Shown: one piece after another, positions 1 to 8,232 of the stretch
How the letters are laid out: every line of letters begins with the position of its first letter
Position numbering within the stretch: the stretch's first letter is position 1
Assembly (NCBI RefSeq): GCF_001886195.1
Contig: NZ_JXLB01000013.1
Span: 1-64,000 of the forward strand
Source of the DNA: Enterococcus ratti
Lineage (GTDB): Bacteria > Bacillota > Bacilli > Lactobacillales > Enterococcaceae
Length of the DNA: 64,000 nucleotides
Reading direction: 5' to 3'
The notes under the pieces: model-generated
Database searches by the model: none
Told to the model about the DNA's origin: nothing
The model's input: only the letters and a program-made list of their open reading frames with translations
Program-made: the position numbers and the translations under genes

Positions 1-256
1 GAGGAAATTTTCTAAACGCTTCTTCCCAGCTTTTTCGATGTCGTTTGCGATCCTTGATAAACTTTTGTTTGAGACCGGGTACACGCTCGGGCGTTGAGCA
101 CCCATTCACGATTTTGATACGTTAGAAAGGCGAAAACAGCTTCGTAATGACTTGTATACCCTTGATATTCTTTTTCCTTAAAAAAGCACAATACACAGGT
201 TCAATTAAGTCGTTTTTATAACGATAGTAAAATGTTTCTTTTTCCAATAATTCCAT
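1..256 (-). pseudogene. frame-disrupted gene remnant, unknown function
   Basis: Reading leftward from an ATG at 256, preceded by an AAGGGTG-like ribosome site, a plausible protein begins MELLEKETFYYRYKND. It loses its frame near the A-run at 180-185, continues in a second frame (KEYQGYTSHYEAVFAFL) and changes frame again near 105-115 (NKSLSRIANDIEKAGKKRL). The peptide in each frame looks protein-like while the others carry stops, so this is most simply a gene with two frameshifts that continues past the window edge. I do not recognise the family. Positions 257-589 hold no gene I can see. Confidence 0.4.
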
Positions 257-589
257 TGCTTTACACCCTTGCGTTTTCTTTTGTCTCTTTTATTTTATCA
301 TGAAGCATATGGAATAGATAAAAACAGGAAAACATCTTTTTCATAAAAAGAAAAATATTGCAGGTTAAAATAATCTTTTTGTATATCTCATAAGTGTGAG
401 GTGTATAAACAAACACCGCAATGGATAGGAAAACTTATTTCTCCTTTAAAAACAACGAGTAATTATTACTGAAAATAAACTAAAATTCATAAAAACCGTT
501 GAAATATTTCCGTAATTTTTCATTTATTCTTGTTAAACATTTTTGTACAACCTTGCTTACTCTTTCATAAGGTAAGCGAAAATTAAAAC

Positions 590-640
590 AAAAGACTGTA
601 AACGTCCTCCTATCATCAGAATTTTGTTTACAGTCTAAGT
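590..640 (-). terminator. terminator of the bus operon
   Basis: A perfect 10-bp inverted repeat (GACTGTAAAC at 594-603 and GTTTACAGTC at 626-635) lies just beyond the stop codon of the leftward betaine transporter operon. On the minus strand a T-rich stretch follows it. It is placed to end that operon. Confidence 0.7.
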
Positions 641-650
641 CTTTGTATGT

Positions 651-2384
651 CTATTCTTTCCAGCTATTAACTGTTTTTTGATTTTCTTTAATCCAATCTT
701 GTGCTGCATGCTGCGGGTCTTTACCATTATTAATTTCCAACATCACTTGCTCCATGTCTTTTTCTGACCAGTGAAATTTATCTAAAACTTTATAAGCTTC
801 CGATTGCTCTTCTTTCAATCCTTTGCGTACGACCGTATGAATTTCTTCAGCGTGACCCATCGTCTTTTTAGGGTCTGCTAAATATTTTAATTTATATTTA
901 GCAAACATCCAATGGGGCGTCCAGCCAGTAACAACGATGGAGTCTTGTTTTTTGATTGCTTGTCCTAATGCCACCGTCATAGCCCCAGAAGAAGAGGTTT
1001 CCACTGTCCAATCTTTTAGATTGTCATATTGCTTGATCGTATTTTCAGCCGCTGTAACTACTCCTGCGCCCGGTTCGATTCCGATAATTTTTTTACCTGC
1101 TTGATCGGATAACTCTTCAATGGAATGGATGTTCATATAATTTGGTACAGCTAAACCAACCTTAGCCCCCATTAGATTGGCTCCTAAATCCTCTACTTGA
1201 TCTTTATATTGTGCATATTGTGATCCATGAGTTTTTGGTAGCCAAGCAGAAATCATGCCATCTGATTCGCCTTTTGAAACAGATTCCCACATAATTGAAT
1301 TATCCAAAGGTGTGATTGTAACATCATACCCCATGCCTTTTAACACTTCCGCAACGACGTTCGTTGAGGCTACTTCTGTGTCCCATTCTACATAAGAAAG
1401 ATTAATTTTTTTCGTTTCTTTGCTACTTGATAAACTTCCTAACCCAGCTGCGACTAAAATCACTACAATCACCGCACCTACAAAAATTCTTTGATGCTTT
1501 TTGTTTTTTTGTTTTATTCGTTCGATTCCTTTTTTATGGGTTGGTTGATTCAAGTGTTGAGTAAACCGATCAATAATAATCGCTAAAATGACTAAAGCTA
1601 CTCCATTAACAAAACCGTTTCCTACTTGGGCACGTTGTAAAGCAGATAACACGCCACGCCCTAACCCGGGAGCTCCGATCATTGAAGCAATCACAACCAT
1701 TGAAAGTGACAGCATCGTCGTTTGATTAATTCCGGCCATAATGGTTCCCTTGGCAAGTGGTAATTCAAGTTTAAATAATTTTTGCCAACTTGTACTACCA
1801 AACGAATCAGACGCTTCAACTAATTCTTTCGGCACTTGACGAATCCCTAAATTGGTAAAACGAACAGTTGGCGGTAACGCAAAAATAACAGAGGCGAATA
1901 CTCCGGGTACCATCCCGATTCCAAAAAATGCGACTGCTGGAATTAAGTAAACAAACCCCGGCATCGTTTGCATAAAGTCCAGTATTGGTTTGATGACACT
2001 TTGCGCTTTGCTACTTTTTGCCATTAAAATTCCCAATGGTACACCAATTACAATCGAAACCACGCTAGATAACAATACCAGTGTGACTGTATTCATTAAA
2101 TCAGCCCATAACCCTTGATTATAAATAAAACTTAAGCCAATTAAGGTGAATAAAGCTAGCCCTAAACGTTTTTTGGAAATAAAAAATGCAACGACGGTAA
2201 ATAATAGGATAAACAAAGGAGCTGGAATCACTAATAACAGATTAGTAATCCCTGACATGATGGCTTGACCGATTGTTTGTAAAAAAGAAAATACACCTGC
2301 AAATGTAGCGGTGAACCATTCAGTCATTTTTTCTACCCAATCTGCGACTGGCACTCGATAATTTAATAAATTACTCATGTTCAT
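651..2384 (-). CDS. busB: glycine betaine ABC transporter, permease fused to substrate-binding domain
   Basis: This 577-residue protein fuses an ABC permease to its solute receptor, as in lactococcal BusB and OpuABC. Residues about 40-275 are a multi-span membrane domain with the cytoplasmic EAA-type loop ([15 protein letters not shown], about 192-206). A linking membrane segment lies near 300. The periphery-facing receptor runs from about 325 and shows the Trp-rich betaine-site features ([16 protein letters not shown]). It imports glycine betaine or related compatible solutes during hyperosmotic stress. It overlaps the ATPase gene by 14 bp, so the two are translationally coupled. An ATG two codons in, at 2378, is better spaced from AGGAGAGG and may be the real start. 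The gene is intact. Confidence 0.93.
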   Translation of the reverse strand: MNMSNLLNYRVPVADWVEKMTEWFTATFAGVFSFLQTIGQAIMSGITNLLLVIPAPLFILLFTVVAFFISKKRLGLALFTLIGLSFIYNQGLWADLMNTVTLVLLSSVVSIVIGVPLGILMAKSSKAQSVIKPILDFMQTMPGFVYLIPAVAFFGIGMVPGVFASVIFALPPTVRFTNLGIRQVPKELVEASDSFGSTSWQKLFKLELPLAKGTIMAGINQTTMLSLSMVVIASMIGAPGLGRGVLSALQRAQVGNGFVNGVALVILAIIIDRFTQHLNQPTHKKGIERIKQKNKKHQRIFVGAVIVVILVAAGLGSLSSSKETKKINLSYVEWDTEVASTNVVAEVLKGMGYDVTITPLDNSIMWESVSKGESDGMISAWLPKTHGSQYAQYKDQVEDLGANLMGAKVGLAVPNYMNIHSIEELSDQAGKKIIGIEPGAGVVTAAENTIKQYDNLKDWTVETSSSGAMTVALGQAIKKQDSIVVTGWTPHWMFAKYKLKYLADPKKTMGHAEEIHTVVRKGLKEEQSEAYKVLDKFHWSEKDMEQVMLEINNGKDPQHAAQDWIKENQKTVNSWKE

Positions 2385-3564
2385 TCACCTCTCCTGATTC
2401 TGCTAATGCTTCAATCACACTCCCACGAATAACAACTCCTTTTAATCTCTCGTTTTCAACAACTGCTAGTGGCGTCGGTGAATCATAAATAATATTGAAA
2501 ATATCACTAACCACCATCTCTTTGTCAATCACTGTGACGTTCTCATCTAAGAAATCGGCTAACGGACGTTTTTGACGTCTTGCTTCTAATGCTTGGTCTG
2601 CTGTAATAATTCCTTTTAAATGCCGTTTTCTATCCACAGCCATCAACATGCTTACTTCTTCGTTGCGCATTCTTGTCAACGCTACATTTGGTCCATCCGA
2701 CTCAATATTAGTAGTCAATGCAGGAACCATAATATTTTGAGCGGTTAAGACTTTGGAACGATCAACTTCTTCCACAAATTCTCGGACGTAGTCGTTGGCT
2801 GGATTAGTTAATATTTCTTCTCCTGTGCCGATTTGCATGATCTCGCCATCTTTCATCAAAGCGATACGATCACCAATGCGTAAAGCTTCATTTAAATCAT
2901 GGGTAATAAAAATAATCGTTTTTTGTACATTTTCTTGCAAATCAAGTAATTCATCTTGCATTTCGCGGCGAATCAACGGATCAAGTGCAGAAAAAGCCTC
3001 ATCCATTAATAAAATTTCAGGATCATTGGCTAAAGCTCTCGCTAAACCAACTCGTTGCTGCATTCCACCGGATAATTGATGAGGATATTGATCTTTAAAC
3101 GAAAGCAAACTTGAATTTTCCAACGCTTTTTCTGCTTTTTGTTGCCGTTCTTCTTTCGGTACGCCGCGAACTTCTAATCCATATTCTGTATTTTCTAAAA
3201 TCGTACGATGTGGAAATAAGCCAAAACTTTGAAAAACCATGTTAATTTTATGACGCCGTACTTCACGAAGTTCTTCTTTGCTTAAAGTTGAAATATCTTC
3301 TCCATCGATGTAGATGTTTCCCGCTGTTGGTTCAATTAAACGATTTAATAAACGAATTAAGGTCGATTTTCCACTACCAGAAAGCCCCATGATAACGAAA
3401 ATTTCCCCTTCTTTGACATCAAAACTTGCATTATAAACCCCTACGGTTGCGCCAGTTTTCTTTAAAATATCTGTTTTTGGTTGATGATTCTTCATCATAT
3501 CTAAAGCAGCTTGTGTTTTTTTCCCAAATATCTTTGTTAAATTTTTTACTTCTACCTTTACCAA
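2371..3564 (-). CDS. busA: glycine betaine ABC transporter ATP-binding protein with CBS domains
   Basis: This is the ATPase of the betaine uptake system. Walker A (GLSGSGKST), the signature LSGGMQQR, Walker B ([13 protein letters not shown]) and the H-loop ITHD are all present. The C-terminal 110 residues or so form a tandem CBS module, the ionic-strength sensor known for OpuA-type ATPases. I chose a TTG start at 3564 because AAAGGAG sits just before it and the protein then opens [13 protein letters not shown] as in family members. An upstream in-frame ATG at 3582 would add six residues and swallow that ribosome site. It is the first gene of the operon, directly behind the operator-covered promoter. 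Confidence 0.93.
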   Translation of the reverse strand: MVKVEVKNLTKIFGKKTQAALDMMKNHQPKTDILKKTGATVGVYNASFDVKEGEIFVIMGLSGSGKSTLIRLLNRLIEPTAGNIYIDGEDISTLSKEELREVRRHKINMVFQSFGLFPHRTILENTEYGLEVRGVPKEERQQKAEKALENSSLLSFKDQYPHQLSGGMQQRVGLARALANDPEILLMDEAFSALDPLIRREMQDELLDLQENVQKTIIFITHDLNEALRIGDRIALMKDGEIMQIGTGEEILTNPANDYVREFVEEVDRSKVLTAQNIMVPALTTNIESDGPNVALTRMRNEEVSMLMAVDRKRHLKGIITADQALEARRQKRPLADFLDENVTVIDKEMVVSDIFNIIYDSPTPLAVVENERLKGVVIRGSVIEALAESGEVNEHE

Positions 3565-3608
3565 ACAAATTCTCCTTTTCATGCAAATTCATTTTTCTTT
3601 CTGAAAAA

Positions 3609-3649
3609 AGTGACCACACTATATTAACATTGTGTAGTCACTTTGTCAA
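3609..3649 (-). promoter_or_regulatory. bus promoter overlapped by a BusR-type inverted repeat
   Basis: On the minus strand TTGACA (3644-3649) and TAATAT (3621-3626) are separated by exactly 17 bp, a near-consensus sigma-A promoter for busA. An inverted repeat, AGTGACnACAC at 3609-3619 against GTGTnGTCACT at 3632-3642, covers the spacer, the -10 and the start region. BusR proteins are known to bind GTGAC-type palindromes at bus promoters and to repress when bound to c-di-AMP. The match to this locus is inference from position and the adjacent busR. Confidence 0.75.
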
Positions 3650-3664
3650 AAAAGGCAGTTTTTT

Positions 3665-3706
3665 TAACAAAAAAGTCCTAAATAGTCCTTCACTATAAAG
3701 GCTATT
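3665..3706 (-). terminator. probable terminator of busR
   Basis: On the minus strand AATAGCCTT pairs with AAGGACTATT (one bulge), followed after a few bases by TTTTTT. It lies between the busR stop codon and the bus promoter. That placement would insulate the two leftward units. Confidence 0.45.
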
Positions 3707-3742
3707 CAAGACTAAACTTCGATCATAAAAAGGAACCCCTAT

Positions 3743-4375
3743 TTAATTTTCTGGATAGAAAAAATTGGTCATTCTCTGCAACGTGTACTCACTGCCAATA
3801 AAATGAACGGTATCTCCTGCGGAAAACTTCGCATAAGGGCCGGGAGACACCAGCAGTTCTTCTTCATGAGAAATCGCAATAACTGTTGCTCCAGTTGCTT
3901 GCCAAATATTTAACTCACTGATTGACTGCTCAAGATGAACGGCTTCTTTTGTCAACGTCAACTCAAAAGGCAACAAAGGATTCAGCTTATGTATTCGTTT
4001 TGTCTGACGAACTAATTGATCAAGCAATTGTGAAAAATGATCCAATTCTTCTTGCTGCTTTTCTACACTCGCTCTAATTTCAGCTTTTATTTCTTGGATC
4101 GACTGGACATCTTGATACTGCAATAAGAAATCTTTGGCTTTTTCTTTTGAGGCGACAAAGGCACCACTTCCATGACGAACTTCCATGATTCCTAGGTCAA
4201 CAAGTACGTTGATTGCTTTTCTTGTCGTTTCAGGAGAAGCGTTATACGTACTTGCTAAAGTAGACCTTGCATGAATTTTTTCACCAATCTGATAACGGTT
4301 TTCCACAATTCTTTCAGCCAAATCAACGGCAATTTGTTGATATCTTGGACGAACGACTTTTTTCTTTCCAGCCAT
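3743..4375 (-). CDS. busR: BusR-type transcriptional repressor (GntR-like HTH plus RCK_C domain)
   Basis: The 210-residue protein has a GntR-type winged helix at the N-terminus (about 1-75, with SPETTRKAINVLVDLGIMEVRHGSGAFVA split around the wing). A helical coiled-coil stretch follows (about 85-130), then a C-terminal RCK_C/TrkA-C domain (VHFIGSEYTLQRM near the end). This architecture is that of BusR, a tetrameric repressor of betaine uptake in lactococci and streptococci that uses c-di-AMP as corepressor. It lies directly upstream of busAB in the same orientation but as a separate unit. The start at 4375 fits AAGAGGA better than the ATG at 4381. Confidence 0.88.
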   Translation of the reverse strand: MAGKKKVVRPRYQQIAVDLAERIVENRYQIGEKIHARSTLASTYNASPETTRKAINVLVDLGIMEVRHGSGAFVASKEKAKDFLLQYQDVQSIQEIKAEIRASVEKQQEELDHFSQLLDQLVRQTKRIHKLNPLLPFELTLTKEAVHLEQSISELNIWQATGATVIAISHEEELLVSPGPYAKFSAGDTVHFIGSEYTLQRMTNFFYPEN

Positions 4376-4381
4376 ATTCAT

Positions 4382-4710
4382 TCCTCTTTCTTCTCTTTTT
4401 CAGTTATATCTTACTATGGAGGTACAAAATAAGCAAAAAAGAGTGTAACCCAATCGTTTCAATCAAGGAGAAAATAACTTATTCAACTAGCATGCTGTAT
4501 CGGGAAAATTTATCGTTTCTTATTGAGATATTTTTGAATAAACTATCGATCCAACGACCAATCAACTGCTTGAACTTGCTGGTTCATCCTTAATATTTTT
4601 CTCTAGCATCACAAACATAAAGAACTGCTTTTTTACTGCCTATTTTTTCGCGTCAATCACTTACTCCTTTTTTAACACTGGACAAATTTTAGACGAAACT
4701 TTCATTTCAG
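4382..4710. other. intergenic, nothing recognised
   Basis: About 330 bp between busR and the fe(II) uptake genes. I see no convincing coding region, structured RNA or clear terminator, although both neighbouring units point leftward and the feo operon should end near here. Confidence 0.5.
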
Positions 4711-4863
4711 TTATTTTTCACTTGTACGCTTGTAATTTTTTTGAATTTGTTTCACCGGACAAGCACATTTACATTCCCCACAAGTCCTGCCCGATTTGAT
4801 ATGTGAATAGACAATGTAACTGGCACTTCCAAAAATCAATAAGCCTAACAGTAAGGTCACCAT
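4711..4863 (-). CDS. FeoB-associated Cys-rich membrane protein
   Basis: A 50-residue peptide: one membrane helix (residues about 3-20, LLLGLLIFGSASYIVY), then a cluster of four cysteines in the pattern CGECKCAC followed by a basic tail. This matches the FeoB-associated Cys-rich family that accompanies feoB in Firmicutes and is suspected to help iron handling or FeoB assembly. Its ATG directly abuts the feoB stop codon (TAA then ATG), so expression is presumably by translational coupling. It ends the feo operon. Confidence 0.85.
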   Translation of the reverse strand: MVTLLLGLLIFGSASYIVYSHIKSGRTCGECKCACPVKQIQKNYKRTSEK

Positions 4864-6993
4864 TTAGTTTTCACCTTCTAACCCTATCATTTCTTGTTTT
4901 TTACACTTTTTTTTCAAAAGAGCATAACTTATACACATCAAACATGCCCCAGCTAGATAAGTTGAGCGCACTAGCCGCCCGTCTTCTAATAAATGAGCCA
5001 ATTGATAAATAATAAAACTGATGACATAAGCAAAACTGCACTGATAGGCAATAGCTATTAAGGTCCATTTTTTTGAATTCATTTCTCTGTAAATCGCACC
5101 CATTGCAGCAAAACATGGCGCACAAAGTAAATTGAATGCTAAAAAGGAATACGCCGCTGCCGCAGTGTAAGTAGTTTGTAATGCTTGCCAGATTTCTCGA
5201 CCATTTTCTGACACCTCTTTATGTCCAAATAAAATACCAAAAGTACTGATAATATTTTCTTTTGCCACTAATCCTGTGATTGCAGCAACCGCACCTTGCC
5301 AATTTCCCCAGCCAAGAGGTTGAAAAAGCAATGCAACAATGCGACCAAATTCAGCCAAAATACTTTTTTCTTCTGTAACAATTTGTCCTTGGAAATTGTA
5401 AGAAGACGAAAACCATATCAAAATACTAGACACAAAGATAATCGTTCCGGCTTTTTTTACAAACGCTTGGCTTCGATCGTACGTTTGTCGTAAAATCATT
5501 GACCACTGTGGTAGATGATAAGCAGGTAACTCCATAATAAATGGGGCTGTATCTCCAGAAAACAACTTGGTTTTTTTCAATAGAATTCCTGAGAAAATGA
5601 TAGACGTCATTCCTAAGAAATAAGCAGAAGGTGCCACCCAAGAGGCGTGGGGGAAAAAGGCTCCAGTAATTAACGCAATAATTGGCAGTTTTGCAGAACA
5701 AGGCATAAATGTTGTAATCATAATGGTTAAGCGGCGATCTTTTTCATTTTCGATTGTACGACTGGCCATTATTCCCGGTACGCCACAGCCCGTAGCAATC
5801 AACATGGGAATAAACGATTTTCCAGAAAGACCGAACTTTCGAAACAAACGATCCATCACAAAAGCAATTCTTGACATATAGCCACAGTCTTCTAAAAAGC
5901 TTAAACACAAAAACAAGACGATCAATTGGGGCAAAAAGCCTAAAACTGCTCCGATTCCAGCAATGATGCCATTAAGAATCAGTTGCTGCATCCATGATTC
6001 TACTTGCCAATTTGCTAGTATCGTTTTAACGTGTAGCGGAACCCAACTTTCAAATAATGTATCGTTAACCCAATCACTTCCCATTGTCCCAATCGTTTGA
6101 ATTGCCAAATAATAAATCAACCACATGACAAATGCAAAAATTGGCAAGGCCAACCAACGATTAGTCACAATTTGATCCATTTTATCACTCAGTGATAATT
6201 GAAAAGAATCTGTAGATACGACACATAATGCAGTAAGCTGAGTTAACCACTCGTATCGTTCATTGATCATGATGGTTTCACTGTCTTCATCAAATATTTT
6301 CTCTGTCAAACGAATGATTTGTTCAATTTCTTGCTTTTGTTTTCGAGTTATTTCTTGATTTTCCCATAGCTTACTGTCTCGTTCAAAATATTTGATTGCA
6401 TGCCAGCGACGAAATGGTTTATTTTCTCCTATAACTGTTTCAATTTCATGTAAAGCTGCTTCCAACCGCTCATCGTAATTACCAAATAAGACTGAATTGC
6501 ATTTTTTTTCGTTGATCGAAGCTTGAAGAATTTTTTCTGTGAGTGGTTCAAGACCTTCTTTTTTTAAGACACTGATGGGAAAGATTGCAACGCCTAATCC
6601 ATAGGCTAATTTTTCAACGTTGATTTTTTTTCCGCTCTTTTCGATAACATCCATCATGTTTAGACCAATAATCATGGGAATATTTAAATCCAACAATTGA
6701 GAAGTTAAATAAAGATTTCTTTCTAGATTCATGGCGTCCACAATATTAATAATCAAATCAGGTCGCTCATTGATAAGATAATTTCTTGCGATCTCTTCTT
6801 CGCAAGTATAAGGAGATAAGGAATAGATACCCGGCAGATCCTGAATCTTAATGGAAGGATTTTTCTTTAGCTGCCCTTCCTTTTTTTCCACAGTAACACC
6901 GGGCCAATTTCCTACATATTGATTTGCACCAGTTAATACATTAAATAAACTGCTCTTCCCACTATTAGGATTGCCAACTAAAGCTACTTTCAT
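4864..6993 (-). CDS. feoB: ferrous iron transporter B
   Basis: A 709-residue Fe(II) importer of the plasma membrane. The N-terminal G domain carries G1 GNPNSGKSS (about 7-15), G3 DLPGIYSLSPY and G4 NMMD. The C-terminal half has the Gate and core membrane segments, including GCGVPGIMASRTI and the second gate repeat near MELPAYHLPQW. Length is typical for the family. It overlaps feoA by 4 bp and is followed without a gap by the Cys-rich peptide gene. Control by iron is expected from the box upstream of feoA. Confidence 0.96.
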   Translation of the reverse strand: MKVALVGNPNSGKSSLFNVLTGANQYVGNWPGVTVEKKEGQLKKNPSIKIQDLPGIYSLSPYTCEEEIARNYLINERPDLIINIVDAMNLERNLYLTSQLLDLNIPMIIGLNMMDVIEKSGKKINVEKLAYGLGVAIFPISVLKKEGLEPLTEKILQASINEKKCNSVLFGNYDERLEAALHEIETVIGENKPFRRWHAIKYFERDSKLWENQEITRKQKQEIEQIIRLTEKIFDEDSETIMINERYEWLTQLTALCVVSTDSFQLSLSDKMDQIVTNRWLALPIFAFVMWLIYYLAIQTIGTMGSDWVNDTLFESWVPLHVKTILANWQVESWMQQLILNGIIAGIGAVLGFLPQLIVLFLCLSFLEDCGYMSRIAFVMDRLFRKFGLSGKSFIPMLIATGCGVPGIMASRTIENEKDRRLTIMITTFMPCSAKLPIIALITGAFFPHASWVAPSAYFLGMTSIIFSGILLKKTKLFSGDTAPFIMELPAYHLPQWSMILRQTYDRSQAFVKKAGTIIFVSSILIWFSSSYNFQGQIVTEEKSILAEFGRIVALLFQPLGWGNWQGAVAAITGLVAKENIISTFGILFGHKEVSENGREIWQALQTTYTAAAAYSFLAFNLLCAPCFAAMGAIYREMNSKKWTLIAIAYQCSFAYVISFIIYQLAHLLEDGRLVRSTYLAGACLMCISYALLKKKCKKQEMIGLEGEN

Positions 6994-7472
6994 CTTTGCT
7001 CCACCTCTTTTTGTACAAGGATCAACATTGCTTCTTCTTTACGCAGCATTAGTTCATATCCTCTTAATGTAATTTCTAAAGGATCACCTAATGGAGCCAA
7101 TTTACGCACTGTTAGATGGACATTTTTAGTCACACCCATATCCATCAATCGCCGTTTCACAGGTCCTTTTCCGTGAATTCCTATAACTGTTCCACTTTCA
7201 CCTATCGATAATTGGTCTAAAGAAGTCCACTTATCTTCAGAAAATTTGTTTTTTTTCACGAAAATTTGCCTCAATAATTTGCGGTCAATGACAATTCGGT
7301 TGTTTTTTAGTAAAAGGATCGCGTGGCTTTTTGAGCGATTGATTATCACCAAGTTGCTTCCAGCCAGTATGCCAAGCGTTTGTAAATGCTTTTTTACACG
7401 ATTACTTGTCTGTATCTCTTCAATTTGGTACATAAGATTTAATTTTGCTTTTTCTAAAGACAAAAAATTCAT
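6990..7472 (-). CDS. feoA: FeoA with two SH3-like domains
   Basis: 160 residues, about twice the length of a single-domain FeoA. The first half (1-75) is a diverged SH3-like domain. The second (about 80-158) is a canonical FeoA domain with GESGTVIGIHGKGPVKRRL and a basic MDMG turn. FeoA is a small cytosolic partner of FeoB. The start is supported by AAGGGGAT. It is the first gene of the operon, so the iron box at 7563-7581 lies in its leader or promoter. Confidence 0.92.
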   Translation of the reverse strand: MNFLSLEKAKLNLMYQIEEIQTSNRVKKHLQTLGILAGSNLVIINRSKSHAILLLKNNRIVIDRKLLRQIFVKKNKFSEDKWTSLDQLSIGESGTVIGIHGKGPVKRRLMDMGVTKNVHLTVRKLAPLGDPLEITLRGYELMLRKEEAMLILVQKEVEQR

Positions 7473-7549
7473 TTCTATCCCCTTCTTATGAAAAAAATTC
7501 TGTCTAACTATTTAACCTTTATTCACACTTTTTTATCTACTTTACTCAT

Positions 7550-7581
7550 TTTATACTCATTAATTGAGAATCATTCTCAAT
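7550..7581 (-). promoter_or_regulatory. Fur-type box and feo promoter
   Basis: ATTGAGAATCATTCTCAAT at 7563-7581 is a perfect 9-1-9 palindrome matching the Fur-family consensus (GAGAATnATTCTC core). TATAAA on the minus strand (7550-7555) is a candidate -10 for feoA, with the box overlapping the -35 zone. Repression by an iron-loaded Fur or DtxR-like regulator is the expected behaviour. Confidence 0.8.
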
Positions 7582-7758
7582 AAAGATACTCGCTCCTATC
7601 ATGAAAGTCAACAGATTATGTGATTTTTTGAGCGAATTTTTATTAAATAATTTTACTGTGGGTTAAAAAAATCTTTTTAATTATTTTTTCCACAATATTT
7701 TTAGTATTAAACTTGCCAGTTTTTCTAATATTACTTGTTTTCACCTGTTTTTCAAAAA

Positions 7759-7805
7759 CCACAAAACATAGTATTCCACAGTTTCCACAACACAATATAT
7801 AGTGT
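7759..7805 (+). promoter_or_regulatory. two NrdR boxes upstream of nrdH
   Basis: ACACAATATATAGTGT (7790-7805) fits the NrdR box consensus. A second copy at 7759-7774 matches at 12 of 16 positions. The two start 31 bp apart, three helical turns, which is the usual geometry for paired NrdR sites. NrdR represses ribonucleotide reductase genes when dATP/ATP levels are high. Confidence 0.82.
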
Positions 7806-7812
7806 TCTACGT

Positions 7813-7850
7813 TTGACTTTTTTACTAATAGTTTTATACTATTCAGTATA
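7813..7850 (+). promoter_or_regulatory. nrdHEF promoter
   Basis: TTGACT (7813-7818) and TATACT (7835-7840) are separated by 16 bp. The first NrdR pair lies just upstream of the -35. The -10 itself is part of a small inverted repeat, TATACT-ATTC-AGTATA (7835-7850). Confidence 0.6.
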
Positions 7851-7882
7851 GATAAATAAGAACTGCGAAGGAGGCACTAAAC

Positions 7883-8107
7883 ATGAATGTAAAAATCTTT
7901 TCTAAAAACAATTGTATGCAGTGTAAAATGGTCAAACGCTTTTTAGCAGATAATCACATTGATTTTGAAGAAGTAAATATTGACGAACAACCAGATGCCA
8001 TCGAATGGTTAAAAGCCCAAGGATTCCAAAGCGTTCCTGTTATTACATCAGACGCACAAACAGTGATTGGTTTTCGTCCTGATCAACTTCGCAAACTTGC
8101 TAGTTAG
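7883..8107 (+). CDS. nrdH: glutaredoxin-like protein NrdH
   Basis: A 74-residue thioredoxin-fold electron donor for class Ib ribonucleotide reductase. The redox motif is C11-M-Q-C14, and the family signatures SVPVI (cis-Pro region) and GFRPDQL near the end are present. It has a strong GAAGGAGG ribosome site. It is the first gene of the nrdHEF operon. Confidence 0.95.
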   Translation: MNVKIFSKNNCMQCKMVKRFLADNHIDFEEVNIDEQPDAIEWLKAQGFQSVPVITSDAQTVIGFRPDQLRKLAS

Positions 8108-8232
8108 TCAACAGTCAATTAAAACAAACGTATTAGTGGATTTGATGGAATTAAGGCACTCATTTTTGCCGTAACCTCCTCCAAATCCTTTTTTACAGCA
8201 TAAAAGAATATAAAAGAAGGTTGGGCATATTT

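Noticed and set aside
2795-3079. Long opposite-strand frames inside busA, nrdF, rplJ, sdaAA, recD2 and other core genes
   Set aside because: They are mirror frames of well-supported genes, without ribosome sites or protein-like composition.
8108-8232. A hidden nrdI between nrdH and nrdE
   Set aside because: The gap is only 125 bp and contains no flavodoxin-like coding sequence.
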